A stretch of DNA of 64,000 bases from Rhizobium sp. ZPR4. GTDB taxonomy: Bacteria > Pseudomonadota > Alphaproteobacteria > Rhizobiales > Rhizobiaceae. Made by a program: the position numbers and the translations under genes. The stretch lies in NCBI RefSeq assembly GCF_040215725.1, contig NZ_CP157969.1, positions 1,054,001-1,118,000 of the forward strand. The letters are read 5' to 3'. Under the pieces are notes generated by a model that worked only from the letters and a program-made list of their open reading frames with translations, searched no databases and had not been told where the DNA came from. Numbering within the stretch: position 1 is the first letter of the stretch; every line of letters begins with the position of its first letter. Positions 31,800 through 40,796 of the stretch are shown here, piece by piece.

Positions 31800-33409
31800 T
31801 GCGCCCGTTAGATATTTGCAGAGGCATGCCTGTGAAGAACGACAGTGATATTTCGAACCGCTATGACGTGCTGGTGGTTGGGTTCGGCCCGGCTGGAGCT
31901 GTGGCCGCCGGCATGCTCGGTGCGCGCGGCCATTCCACGCTCGTCGTCGATCGGTTGACCGGCATCTACGACAAGCCGCGCGCCATCGCGCTCGACCACG
32001 AAATCCTGCGCCATTTCGACAATATGGGCATTGCCGACGAAGTGCTTCCCCATATCGCACCATTCACGGCCTCCCAGCACTTCGGCGCGGAAGGGCAGTT
32101 GATCCGCCGTATCGACATGGTGCCTGAGCCCTATCCGCTCGGCTATACCCCGAGCATGGTGTTTACCCAGCCTCCTGTCGAAGCTGTGTTGAGACGCCAT
32201 GCCGAGAGCTTTGACTGCGTGGCGATAGAGCTTGGCACGGAAATGGTCGATCTCGATCCACGCGCGGATGAGGTGGTCGTAACGCTTGAGGATTCGTCCG
32301 GCAAAAGTCGGAGGATCGCGGCAAAATATGTGATCGGCTGCGACGGTGCCTCAAGCCGGGTGCGCGAACTGTCCGGAATGAAGCTCGAAGATCTCGTCTT
32401 TGACGAGCCGTGGCTTGTGGTCGATGTCCAGGTGCATGAGGCCGCACTTGGCAGGCTGCCGCAGACTTCGGCCCAGTTCTGCAACCCGGCGCGTCCGACC
32501 AGCTACATCATGGGGCCGAAGAACCATCGCCGGTGGGAAATCATGCTGCTGCCCGGCGAAGACCCGCGTGAGATGGAAAAGTCCGACAATGTCTGGCGGC
32601 TGCTGTCGCCCTGGCTGGCGCCGGAGGAGGGCGAGCTTTGGCGTGCCGCTGCCTATCGGTTTCATGCGCTCGTGGCCGACGACTGGCGGCGGGGCAGGGT
32701 ACTGATTGCCGGCGATGCCGCCCATCAGCAGCCGCCTTTTATCGGGCAGGGCATGTGCCAGGGCCTTCGCGACGTTTCCAATCTCATCTGGCGGCTCGAC
32801 CGCATCCTGAAGGGACAGTCTTCCGAAGCGCTGCTGGACACCTACACGGTGGAACGCAAGCGGCATGTGCAGGCGCTGACCGGCAAGATCAAGGCGATCG
32901 GTCAGACGATCTGCGAACGCGATCCGGAGGCTGCTGCGGCACGTGACGCCCGCATTCTTGCAGAGGGCGGCGGTCGGCCGCTGACCATTACCCGTCAGGA
33001 AATCGTCCCGCCCATCGAGGATGGTCTGATCACAGAAGAAGGCACGCCGGCACGGGGACTACTGTTTCCGCAGCCGGCGATCGTCGAGGGTTCGGATCAA
33101 CGGCTGATGGACGCTTTCACCGGACCGGTTTGGCGACTTGTGCTCGACGGCCGCCAGATCGGGTCGGCGGAGGGACGGGCACTCGCGGAAGCGATCGACG
33201 GGATCGTGGTGAAGGCTGTTGTGCCCAAGGACACAGACGCAATCGATCCGTCGGTACTCCGGGAGAAGGACGGCGTGCTTTCTGCCTGGTTCGAACGACA
33301 TGGTGCGATCGCCGCGCTCGTGCGTCCTGACCACTATGTCTTTGGCGCTGCCCGAAGCGTCGAGGTCCTTCGCCAACAGATCGCCGATCTACGGACGCGT
33401 CTCGCCTGA
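31799..33409 (+). CDS. FAD-dependent aromatic hydroxylase (MhpA/PheA type)
   Basis: A 536-residue class A flavoprotein monooxygenase. The Rossmann motif VVGFGPAGAVAAG lies near the N-terminus, and the FAD ribityl-binding motif in the middle reads IAGDAAHQQPPFIGQGMCQG. The C-terminal thioredoxin-like region is typical of the 3-(3-hydroxyphenyl)propionate/phenol hydroxylase branch. The ATG at 31799 overlaps the previous stop; an ATG at 31826 and a GTG at 31832 are alternatives. It should hydroxylate a phenolic compound to the catechol cleaved by the upstream dioxygenase. Confidence 0.88.
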   Translation: MRPLDICRGMPVKNDSDISNRYDVLVVGFGPAGAVAAGMLGARGHSTLVVDRLTGIYDKPRAIALDHEILRHFDNMGIADEVLPHIAPFTASQHFGAEGQLIRRIDMVPEPYPLGYTPSMVFTQPPVEAVLRRHAESFDCVAIELGTEMVDLDPRADEVVVTLEDSSGKSRRIAAKYVIGCDGASSRVRELSGMKLEDLVFDEPWLVVDVQVHEAALGRLPQTSAQFCNPARPTSYIMGPKNHRRWEIMLLPGEDPREMEKSDNVWRLLSPWLAPEEGELWRAAAYRFHALVADDWRRGRVLIAGDAAHQQPPFIGQGMCQGLRDVSNLIWRLDRILKGQSSEALLDTYTVERKRHVQALTGKIKAIGQTICERDPEAAAARDARILAEGGGRPLTITRQEIVPPIEDGLITEEGTPARGLLFPQPAIVEGSDQRLMDAFTGPVWRLVLDGRQIGSAEGRALAEAIDGIVVKAVVPKDTDAIDPSVLREKDGVLSAWFERHGAIAALVRPDHYVFGAARSVEVLRQQIADLRTRLA

Positions 33410-33456
33410 GGCAGCGTCGGCAATTGCAGTTTTCATTGAGGTTCTGGGAGGAACAC

Positions 33457-34767
33457 ATGTCCGAGTCGACCGCCGATACCACCAGTAAATGGCAACCTTT
33501 TGCCGTCCTTATCCTGCTTTTCCTGTTCCAGACGCTGAACTTCTTCGACAAGCTGGTCTTCGGCCTTTCCGCCGTGTCGATCATGAAAGATCTCGGCATT
33601 TCGCCGCAGCAGTTCGGGTTGATCGGCAGCAGCTTCTTTCTCTTGTTCTCCATTTCTGGCGTTCTCGTCGGCCTCTTCGTGATTGGCCGCGTCCCCGTCA
33701 AATGGATTCTCGTCATTCTTGCGGCAATCTGGTCGATCGCGCAGATCCCGATCTATTTCACCAGCTCGGTGACGGTTCTTGTCGCCTGCCGCATCCTGCT
33801 CGGCCTCGGGGAGGGACCCGGGCTGCCGACGGCATTGCATGCCTGCCATAACTGGTTCAGCCCACAAAGGCGCAGCGTGCCGAGTGCCGTCGTGCTGCAG
33901 GGCATCAGCGTCGGCTTGCTCGCCGGTGGGCCGATCCTCACCTATGTCATCGTCAACTACGGCTGGCGTTCGGGCTTCCTTTTCTGCGGACTGATCGGCG
34001 TCGCCTGGATCATCGCCTGGCTGCTCATCGGCGGCGAAGGGCCGCATGCGGTCGCGGAGAACGAAAAGGCTCGCGCTGTGGTGGGAGAGACCCCGATCCC
34101 AGCCCGCAAGCTCTGGCTCGACCCGACCGTTATCGGCGTCATCATTATGTCCACCATGTCCTACTGGATCGTCGGCATGTCGGCCACCTGGCTGCCGCCC
34201 TTCCTGCAGCAGGGTCTCGGCTATTCGCAGACTGAGACCGGCTCGATCATTTCGGCCGTCTATATCTTCCAGTCGCCGCTGTTGCTCATCGGTTCGTGGA
34301 TTGCTCAGCGCATGCTTCAGAAGGGTGTCAGCAAGCGCGCCGCCCTCGGCAGCGCCTCGGGCTATGCGCTTCTCGTCAGTGGATTGGCGTTGATTGCCTC
34401 GGTTCATGTCAGCGGTCCGCTGCAACTGGCGCTGATCGCGATCGCTTTTGCCGCTCCGAGTCTGACGACGATCTACGGCCCGATCACGCTCGGTAGCGTC
34501 GCGCCCGCCGTCCAGCGCGGCCGGCTGATCGTCGTGATCTATTCGGCAAATGCGGTGTCGGCACTCGCATCCAACGCCGTTACCGGCATGATCGTGCAGG
34601 CGGCCGGACCCGACCATGTCGCGGCTGGCTATGCAAACGCCATGCTGTTCACGGCCGCAATCCTCATCATCGGCGCAATTTCCGCTTTCGCACTGATCTT
34701 TCCGGACCGCACCATCGAGCGCTTCGGCAAGATAACGCGCTTCACCGATCAAATGCAGCGGGTGTGA
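33457..34767 (+). CDS. MFS transporter (ACS-like, aromatic acid uptake candidate)
   Basis: A 436-residue protein with about 12 membrane segments. LNFFDKLVFGLSAVSI in helix 1 and GLGEGPGLPTALHA with NWFSPQRRS are typical of organic-anion MFS symporters. The ATG at 33457 has a strong site (GGGAGGA); an in-frame ATG at 33424 does not. It sits between ring-modifying and ring-fission-product enzymes, so it probably imports the aromatic acid used by the cluster. Confidence 0.88.
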   Translation: MSESTADTTSKWQPFAVLILLFLFQTLNFFDKLVFGLSAVSIMKDLGISPQQFGLIGSSFFLLFSISGVLVGLFVIGRVPVKWILVILAAIWSIAQIPIYFTSSVTVLVACRILLGLGEGPGLPTALHACHNWFSPQRRSVPSAVVLQGISVGLLAGGPILTYVIVNYGWRSGFLFCGLIGVAWIIAWLLIGGEGPHAVAENEKARAVVGETPIPARKLWLDPTVIGVIIMSTMSYWIVGMSATWLPPFLQQGLGYSQTETGSIISAVYIFQSPLLLIGSWIAQRMLQKGVSKRAALGSASGYALLVSGLALIASVHVSGPLQLALIAIAFAAPSLTTIYGPITLGSVAPAVQRGRLIVVIYSANAVSALASNAVTGMIVQAAGPDHVAAGYANAMLFTAAILIIGAISAFALIFPDRTIERFGKITRFTDQMQRV

Positions 34768-34810
34768 TAGCGCCCGCCGCCCAGTCCGACCCCCTACAGG
34801 AGCAAGAACC

Positions 34811-35659
34811 ATGAGACTGTCCACCGTCAAGATCGCCGGCCGTCCGACCTGGGGCGTTGTCGAGGACGATCGCTTCCTCGATGCCGGCGCGGCTCTCGCG
34901 GCGCGCTATGCCGATCTCAAAGCGGCTGTGGCCGTCGGTCTTGCCGGCGTTGCTGAGGCAGCTGCTTCCGCTGCAGCCACGCCGCTCGGTGAAATCGAAT
35001 GGCTGCCGGTCATCCCCAATCCCGACAAGATCCTCTGCGTTGGCCTGAACTATGAAATGCATCGCAAGGAGACGGGACGTGCGGAGGTGGAAAATCCGAC
35101 GATCTTTGCTCGCTATGCCAATAGCCAGACAGGCCATCTCGCCCCGATCGTGCGCCCGAAGGTCTCGACTGAGCTCGATTTCGAAGGCGAGCTGGCGGTC
35201 ATCATCGGCAAGTCCGGCCGTTACATCACCCGCGACGAGGCCATGGGCTACGTTGCCGGCTATGCCTGCTACAACGACGGCAGCGTGCGTGATTTCCAGC
35301 GTCATACGCATCAGTTCACGCCGGGCAAGAACTTCCCCGACACCGGTGCCTTCGGGCCGTGGATGATGACGCCGGACGAGCTCGGTCCGCTACCCGATCT
35401 TCGTATTCAGACGCGTCTCAATGGGGCAGTGGTTCAGGACGCGACGTTCGGCCAGATGATCTTCGATATCGCCCGGCAGATCGAATATTGCTCCAGCTTC
35501 ACGCGGTTGGAACCGGGTGACGTCATTGTCAGCGGCACACCGGGCGGGGTTGGCGCCAAGCGGCAGCCACCGCTGTGGATGAAGCCGGGAGACGTCGTGG
35601 AGGTGGAAATCGACAGGCTCGGCATTCTCAGCAATCCGATTGTCGATGAGTTGCGTTAG
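34811..35659 (+). CDS. fumarylacetoacetate hydrolase-family protein
   Basis: A 282-residue FAH-fold enzyme. The metal-binding acidic cluster is visible in TELDFEGELAVIIGK and the following NDGSVRDFQRH, and the C-terminal GTPGGVGAKRQPP loop is typical of the family. Members hydrolyse C-C bonds of acylpyruvates or act as hydratases or decarboxylases of ring-fission products. Being last of the cluster fits processing of the meta-cleavage product. RBS CAGGAGC precedes the ATG. Confidence 0.9.
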   Translation: MRLSTVKIAGRPTWGVVEDDRFLDAGAALAARYADLKAAVAVGLAGVAEAAASAAATPLGEIEWLPVIPNPDKILCVGLNYEMHRKETGRAEVENPTIFARYANSQTGHLAPIVRPKVSTELDFEGELAVIIGKSGRYITRDEAMGYVAGYACYNDGSVRDFQRHTHQFTPGKNFPDTGAFGPWMMTPDELGPLPDLRIQTRLNGAVVQDATFGQMIFDIARQIEYCSSFTRLEPGDVIVSGTPGGVGAKRQPPLWMKPGDVVEVEIDRLGILSNPIVDELR

Positions 35660-35794
35660 TTTATACTTACGTTATCGGCTGCAAACTGATGGGGGATCGG
35701 CGGGCCGACAGGTTCCGCCAAAGCACATGAGGCGGCGCAATCTGCGCCCCTTCAATTTGCCGGGATCGATTGAAATTCTTTCGGGAGGGATGCC

Positions 35795-37762
35795 ATGAAA
35801 CAGTTTATTGCCTTATGCGCGGCCGGATCGCTGCTCGCTTCAACAGCTTTGTCGCAGGAGCAGTCCGCGCTTTCGGCCCGTGTCGCCAAGACGCTGACCA
35901 TTGATGGGCTTTCCTTTAAGGATCTCAATCGCAACGGCAAACTTGATCCTTACGAAGACTGGCGCCTGCCGGCTGCCGAGCGGGCTGCCGATCTCATCAG
36001 ACAGATGACGCTGGAGGAGAAGGCCGGCCTCATGATGCATGGCACCGCTCCGTCTATCGGCCCCGGTTCCGGCATGGGGGTCGGGACCGAATATGATCTT
36101 GTGCGCGCCAAGGACATGATCGATGGGCGCAAGGTCGTGACCTTCATAACGCGATTGGCGGGTGATCCCGCTCTATTGGCCGAGCAAAACAACAAGCTTC
36201 AGGAGATCGCGGAGGCTGGACGGCTTGGCATTCCGGCGACGATCAGCACCGATCCTCGCAATCACTTCCAGTTCGTGCTTGGCGCAAGCGTTTCGGCGGG
36301 GGGATTCTCGAAATGGCCCGAGACCCTCGGGCTGGCGGCGATAGGAGATCCGTCGCTCGTTCGGCGCTTCGGCGATATTGTTCGCCAGGAATATCGCGCC
36401 GTCGGCATACAGGAAGCATTGTCTCCGCAAGTGGATCTTGCCAGCGAGCCGCGCTGGCCACGCACCAACGGGACGTTCGGTGAGGACGCGCAACTCGCCA
36501 AATCCATGGCGGAAGCCTATGTGGCCGGGTTCCAGAATGGCGAGAACGGCATCAACAAGGACAGTGTCGTTGCAGTGGCCAAACACTGGGTCGGCTATGG
36601 CGCGGCAAAAGACGGTTACGACAGCCACAACGTCTACGGACGCCACGCGACCTTTCCGGGCAATAATTTCGCCGAACATCTCATTCCGTTTGAGGGCGCC
36701 TTCAAGGCGAAGGTCGGCGGCGTGATGCCGACATATTCGATCCTGGATGGCGTGACCCTCGACGGCAAGCCACTGGAGCCGGTGGGCGCGGGATACAGCA
36801 AACAGCTTTTGACCGACCTGTTACGCGGCCATTATGGCTTCGACGGTGTCGTTCTCAGCGACTGGCTGATCACCAACGACTGCAAAGGCGCTTGCTTGGA
36901 TGGCGAGAAGCCGGGTGTAAAGCCAACCTTGAACGAGGAAACCTTTGGCATGCCCTGGGGTGTCGAGGATTTGAGCCGCGTCGACCGCTTCGCCAAAGCC
37001 GTCAATGCCGGGGTCGATCAGTTCGGCGGTGTCACCTCTTCCGATCTTCTTGTTCAGGCGGTGAAGGAAGGAAAGATCAACGAGCAGCGCCTCGATCAAT
37101 CTGCAGCCCGTATCCTTGTCCAGAAATTCGAGCAGGGCCTCTTTGAAAATCCGTATGTCGACCTGCAAAAGGCGCGGGCAATCGTTGGCAATGCGGCATT
37201 TGCTGAGGAGGCAACCGCTGCTCAAAGCCGAGCCATGGTCTTGCTCGACAACAAGGCTGGCCTGCTGCCGGTGAAGTCAGGAAAAAAGGTGTTCCTCTAC
37301 GGTGTCGATGCCAAAGTTGCGTCGGCGCAGGGCTTTACTGTGGTGGCCGATGCCAAGGATGCCGACTTTGCGGTGGTGCGTCTTAACGCGCCCTATCAGC
37401 AGCCGCATATGAACTACTTCTTCGGTTCCCGTCAGCAGGAAGGCGATCTGGATTTCAAGGACGGTAACGCCGATTTCGAGGCGTTCAAGGAGACGGCAAA
37501 GCAGGTTCCGACGATCGTTACCGTCTATCTGGCGCGTCCGGCGATCCTTACCGGCATCCGCGAGCATGCCGCTGCGATCCTTGCCAATTTCGGCGCAAGC
37601 GACGCAGCCTTGTTCGACGTGATCGAGGGCAAGCAGAAGGCGGAAGGCAAGCTGCCCTTCGAGCTTCCTTCATCGATGGATGAGGTCCGGAGACAGAAAT
37701 CCGATGTGCCGCACGATACATCCCATCCGCTCTATCCGATCGGCTATCACATGCAGTACTGA
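35795..37762 (+). CDS. secreted glycoside hydrolase family 3 (beta-glucosidase-like)
   Basis: A 655-residue exported enzyme with a Sec signal peptide (hydrophobic to about residue 18, cleavage near ALSQE). An EF-hand-like loop follows (DLNRNGKLDPYE, ligand positions D, N, N, D, E). The GH3 barrel shows KHWVGYG near residue 261 and the nucleophile aspartate in GVVLSDW near residue 354, and a second alpha/beta domain follows. No C-terminal fibronectin-like domain is evident. It is probably a periplasmic beta-glucosidase or exo-glycosidase. It stands alone between the aromatic cluster and a convergent PAP2 gene. Confidence 0.9.
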   Translation: MKQFIALCAAGSLLASTALSQEQSALSARVAKTLTIDGLSFKDLNRNGKLDPYEDWRLPAAERAADLIRQMTLEEKAGLMMHGTAPSIGPGSGMGVGTEYDLVRAKDMIDGRKVVTFITRLAGDPALLAEQNNKLQEIAEAGRLGIPATISTDPRNHFQFVLGASVSAGGFSKWPETLGLAAIGDPSLVRRFGDIVRQEYRAVGIQEALSPQVDLASEPRWPRTNGTFGEDAQLAKSMAEAYVAGFQNGENGINKDSVVAVAKHWVGYGAAKDGYDSHNVYGRHATFPGNNFAEHLIPFEGAFKAKVGGVMPTYSILDGVTLDGKPLEPVGAGYSKQLLTDLLRGHYGFDGVVLSDWLITNDCKGACLDGEKPGVKPTLNEETFGMPWGVEDLSRVDRFAKAVNAGVDQFGGVTSSDLLVQAVKEGKINEQRLDQSAARILVQKFEQGLFENPYVDLQKARAIVGNAAFAEEATAAQSRAMVLLDNKAGLLPVKSGKKVFLYGVDAKVASAQGFTVVADAKDADFAVVRLNAPYQQPHMNYFFGSRQQEGDLDFKDGNADFEAFKETAKQVPTIVTVYLARPAILTGIREHAAAILANFGASDAALFDVIEGKQKAEGKLPFELPSSMDEVRRQKSDVPHDTSHPLYPIGYHMQY

Positions 37763-37779
37763 CATAGGGCTCATGCGGT

Positions 37780-38328
37780 TCAAAGGATGCCGGTGATGAA
37801 GCGATCGACACGCGTCTCCGGTCTGTAGAGCGTTTTGACCAGGATTGCCGCGAAGATGCCTGTCAGTGCGCCGCCCATGACGTCGCTGATATAGTGCGTG
37901 CCGATGTAGACCCGCGAGAAGGACACCAGAACGGCGGCCAGAAGGAAGAAAAGGCCGCGCTTCGGCATCTTGTGCACAAGAAAAGCTGCCGCAATTGCGA
38001 AGCTCGCCGTCGCATGATCGGATGGGAACGAAGGATCGCTGCTGCGTTCAATCAAAAGCCGGGTGATCCCGACATCATATGGCCGGATGCGGTGATCGAA
38101 GAGCAAAATGATCTGGTTGATCCCAAGCCCGATGAGGAAAGTCAGACCGGCCGCGATCAGGACGTGGCGCGTTCTTGTCCGTTCGGAACCGACCCACCAT
38201 TGGGCGGCGACGGTCAGGATAAGCAGTGGAACGCCAACGGTGGAGACGGCGATCATGAGTTGGTCCAGAAGGCCGTTCCCGGCCAGACTGTTGATCCATC
38301 CGGTAATGGCAGCGTCGAGTGCGTACAT
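37780..38328 (-). CDS. PAP2-family membrane phosphatase
   Basis: A 182-residue membrane protein with about five hydrophobic segments and the three acid-phosphatase motifs: FDHRIRPY (RP of motif 1), SFPSDHA (motif 2) and SRVYIGTHYISDVMGG (motif 3, catalytic His and Asp). Family members dephosphorylate undecaprenyl diphosphate, phosphatidic acid or other lipid phosphates on the outer face of the inner membrane. Which lipid is acted on is not readable. Confidence 0.88.
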   Translation of the reverse strand: MYALDAAITGWINSLAGNGLLDQLMIAVSTVGVPLLILTVAAQWWVGSERTRTRHVLIAAGLTFLIGLGINQIILLFDHRIRPYDVGITRLLIERSSDPSFPSDHATASFAIAAAFLVHKMPKRGLFFLLAAVLVSFSRVYIGTHYISDVMGGALTGIFAAILVKTLYRPETRVDRFITGIL

Positions 38329-38415
38329 TTGGTCTCCTATCGTGTTGTGACGGGATGCACCAGTTCACTGACATCTGCCTGAAGCCATGGCGGGAGTTAC
38401 AAGCGAGCGAGCGGT

Positions 38416-39624
38416 TCAAGCCCTCTTGAGGCGCTCTCTGAAAGCAAGCAGGATCAGACCGGCCATGGACGCAAAAGCCGCGCCGGCGACAAAGGTGCTG
38501 TCAGGTCCGATCCATTCCCAGAGCCCACCGGCAAGAATGCTGGCGCATAGCAAGGCGATACCGGAAACGAGATTGAAGACTCCAAAGGCTGTTCCCCGCA
38601 GATTGCTCGGAGAGGCGTCGGCGACCAGCGTTGCAAAGATCCCTTGCGTGAAGCCCATATGCAAGCCCCAGAGCAAGACTCCCAGAGCCAGGCCAGGTAG
38701 CCCGGGAACGAAAGCCAGTGTCAGATCGGCTGTGACCAGCAGCCCGACACCGATCAAAAGCAACGTCACGCGGTCGACCCGATCGGCAAGAACTCCGACC
38801 GGGTATGCGGATAGCGAATAGACGAAATTCATGCCGATCAGCACAAGGGGAATTAGCATGACGGGCATCTCGAGGCTCTGGGCATCGAGCAGCAGAAAAG
38901 CTTCGCTGAAGCGCGCAAGCGTAAAAATCGCAGCTACCCCCGTTACAAGCCAGTATGCACTTGGGAGACGCAAGAGATCGGATTTTCGCAACGGAAATTT
39001 CGCGCCTTTGTCGCTGGGCGCTTTTGAAGGCTCCCTGACGAAGAAAAGGATGAGGCCGACCGCTATGAAAGCAGGGATGACGGCAATCCAGAAAACTGTG
39101 CCGAATTGATCCGAAGTCCACCACATGAGAAGCAGCGCAAGCGCCGGACCTAGGAAGGCGCCGACCGTGTCCAAAGACTGCCGCAGTCCGAAGCTCGCGC
39201 CGCGAACTTCGGGAGGCGAAATATCTGCAATCAGGGCATCCCGCGGCGCACCGCGAATGCCCTTGCCGATACGGTCGATGAAACGTGCTGCTACAAGCCA
39301 GCCGATCGACGGCGCAATCGGAAAAATCGGTTTCGTCAGTGCGGCCATCCCATATCCCAGCAGGACCAGCAGTTTTCGTTTGCCGAGCCAATCGCTTATG
39401 GCTCCAGAGAATACTTTGGTGATCGCAGCAGTGGCTTCCGCGATGCCTTCGATGATGCCGACGGAAAGCGTCGAGGCTCCAAGAACGGTAACCATGTAGA
39501 CAGGAAGCAGCGCATGGATCATCTCGGAGGAGATGTCCATAAAAAGCGAGACGAAGCCCAGTGCCCAGACGCCACCGGGTATGACTGGTGCCGGTCGCCG
39601 GCCTTTTGCGTTGACATCGACCAT
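38416..39624 (-). CDS. MFS transporter downstream of ChrB-like protein
   Basis: A 402-residue protein with about 12 membrane segments and MFS signatures (SDWLGKRKLLVLLGYG, DRIGKGIRGAPRDALIAD). The ATG at 39624 follows AGAGGA at seven bases; an in-frame ATG at 39645 is less likely. It lies 26 bases after the ChrB-like gene in the same direction, so an efflux role under that gene's control is plausible. No ChrA chromate transporter is present. Similar transporters are often of unknown substrate. Confidence 0.85.
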   Translation of the reverse strand: MVDVNAKGRRPAPVIPGGVWALGFVSLFMDISSEMIHALLPVYMVTVLGASTLSVGIIEGIAEATAAITKVFSGAISDWLGKRKLLVLLGYGMAALTKPIFPIAPSIGWLVAARFIDRIGKGIRGAPRDALIADISPPEVRGASFGLRQSLDTVGAFLGPALALLLMWWTSDQFGTVFWIAVIPAFIAVGLILFFVREPSKAPSDKGAKFPLRKSDLLRLPSAYWLVTGVAAIFTLARFSEAFLLLDAQSLEMPVMLIPLVLIGMNFVYSLSAYPVGVLADRVDRVTLLLIGVGLLVTADLTLAFVPGLPGLALGVLLWGLHMGFTQGIFATLVADASPSNLRGTAFGVFNLVSGIALLCASILAGGLWEWIGPDSTFVAGAAFASMAGLILLAFRERLKRA

Positions 39625-39650
39625 TGGCGGGTCCTCTCGGCGCATCTTAT

Positions 39651-40205
39651 TCAGCCGCCTTTGTTCTCTTCGTTGGCTTCGAAAACCTGGCGTGCATAAT
39701 CGTCGAGCAGGGCCTCGCAGGCTTTGAGCTTCTGGGCGGCCGACGTTGCTAATTGCGCGCCGTAGAAATCGAGCTTCTTGATCCGCTCAAACCATTCCTG
39801 GAGCTTCCCGAGGTCCGTGTCTTCTTCTTCGAGTTCGGCATAGGTGAACTTCTGTTTCGATATCTCCTTCGCGATTTCCTTCTCGAAATCGTCGCAGCGT
39901 CCGATGAACTCTCGGTAGAGCTCGTCACGATCTGCATTGAAGCGTTCGATCACTTTGTTGAGCTGAACGTCATCGAGAGGTGCTGATTCCAGCAACACGG
40001 ATTCGCCGCCCATCTCGGAGATGTCCAGTTCCGACATCTTCAGCCGTCGGAGGTTTTCATCGGTGCGGGGGAGGAGGCAAACCCCGTTCTGAAGATAGAT
40101 GGCTCCCAAGCCCTTAAGGCGTCGCCACAATGCGACCCTTCGGGCCGCAGGCTCCGAGGGCACCTTGTAGGTCAGCAAGATCCATTGGCTCAAGACGTTT
40201 CTCAA
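39651..40205 (-). CDS. chrB: chromate resistance protein ChrB, N-terminal-domain type
   Basis: The segment WILLTYKVPSEPAARR, then ALWRRLKGLGAIYLQNGVCLLP, is the hallmark of the ChrB N-terminal domain. An acidic coiled-coil-like region follows (YAELEEEDTDLGKLQEWFERI). The reading frame is open to 40391, but the early part is arginine-rich and unlike the family. I place the start at the TTG at 40205 or the TTG at 40193, giving about 180 residues; the start is uncertain. The C-terminal ChrB domain is absent. ChrB regulates or aids chromate efflux, but here it is paired with an MFS transporter instead of ChrA. Confidence 0.7.
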   Translation of the reverse strand: MRNVLSQWILLTYKVPSEPAARRVALWRRLKGLGAIYLQNGVCLLPRTDENLRRLKMSELDISEMGGESVLLESAPLDDVQLNKVIERFNADRDELYREFIGRCDDFEKEIAKEISKQKFTYAELEEEDTDLGKLQEWFERIKKLDFYGAQLATSAAQKLKACEALLDDYARQVFEANEENKGG

Positions 40206-40796
40206 TTTTGTTACGACCGTTACATATAATACATACCATGACGACCATGAAATGGAACCCGCAATCGAACTTTCCGGAGAACTATCGGCAAAAGACCGAC
40301 GCCGTCGGCTCTGCGTATAACCGCGGCGACCAAAAGGACCGCGAGCAGGGCGGGCGGTGAAGCTGGCAAAAATCTTGAGACGGCATTGCAAGGGAGCGGA
40401 ACGCCGTTTTCGCGAGCACAGGATCGTGCCCCCTCGGCTGCGATCTCGACATCGCTATCGTTGATGAAATTTTTCGCGATAGGAGCAGGATGGCTGGCGG
40501 GTCTACGACCAGGGAGCTTCCCTTCTGCCGAGACGATCGAGGAGGGCGCAATGGGTTTCGCGACCGCCACCAACCTCTGCTGGCTAGCAACGGCGTGATG
40601 GCGATCATCGGCGACTTCTTACTGACTGTCTGCACAGTCATATGCGTGACGATGAGCTCCAGCGCTCGTGACTGTGTCAAACGTCCAGTCAGGCAGCTTG
40701 CGCTGCCATTGGATCGAACGCCGATCCGAATGTGAATGCAGTTTCATGGTTGCTGACGCCGCTCTTGCGAGTGGCAGAGCGGCGTCAGCAAATGTG
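40206..40796. other. 591-base region without a recognised gene
   Basis: Several overlapping open frames exist on both strands but none has a convincing start site or family pattern. The part next to chrB is AT-rich with the repeated element GTTACGACCGTTAC at 40210-40223, a possible regulatory site. The far end carries the hairpin at 40750-40791. The middle may be decayed sequence. Confidence 0.5.
40750..40791 (-). terminator. strong 16-bp hairpin after the metal-resistance operon
   Basis: A perfect inverted repeat TTGCTGACGCCGCTCT / AGAGCGGCGTCAGCAA with a 10-base loop, starting six bases past the stop of the minus-strand gene at 40797. There is no run of U after it on the minus strand, so it is either an imperfect terminator or an mRNA 3' stabiliser. 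Confidence 0.5.

Noticed and set aside
40282..40680. A minus-strand open frame faintly like a decayed transposase
   Set aside because: No catalytic motif, terminal inverted repeats or target duplication could be seen; the resemblance is too weak to call.
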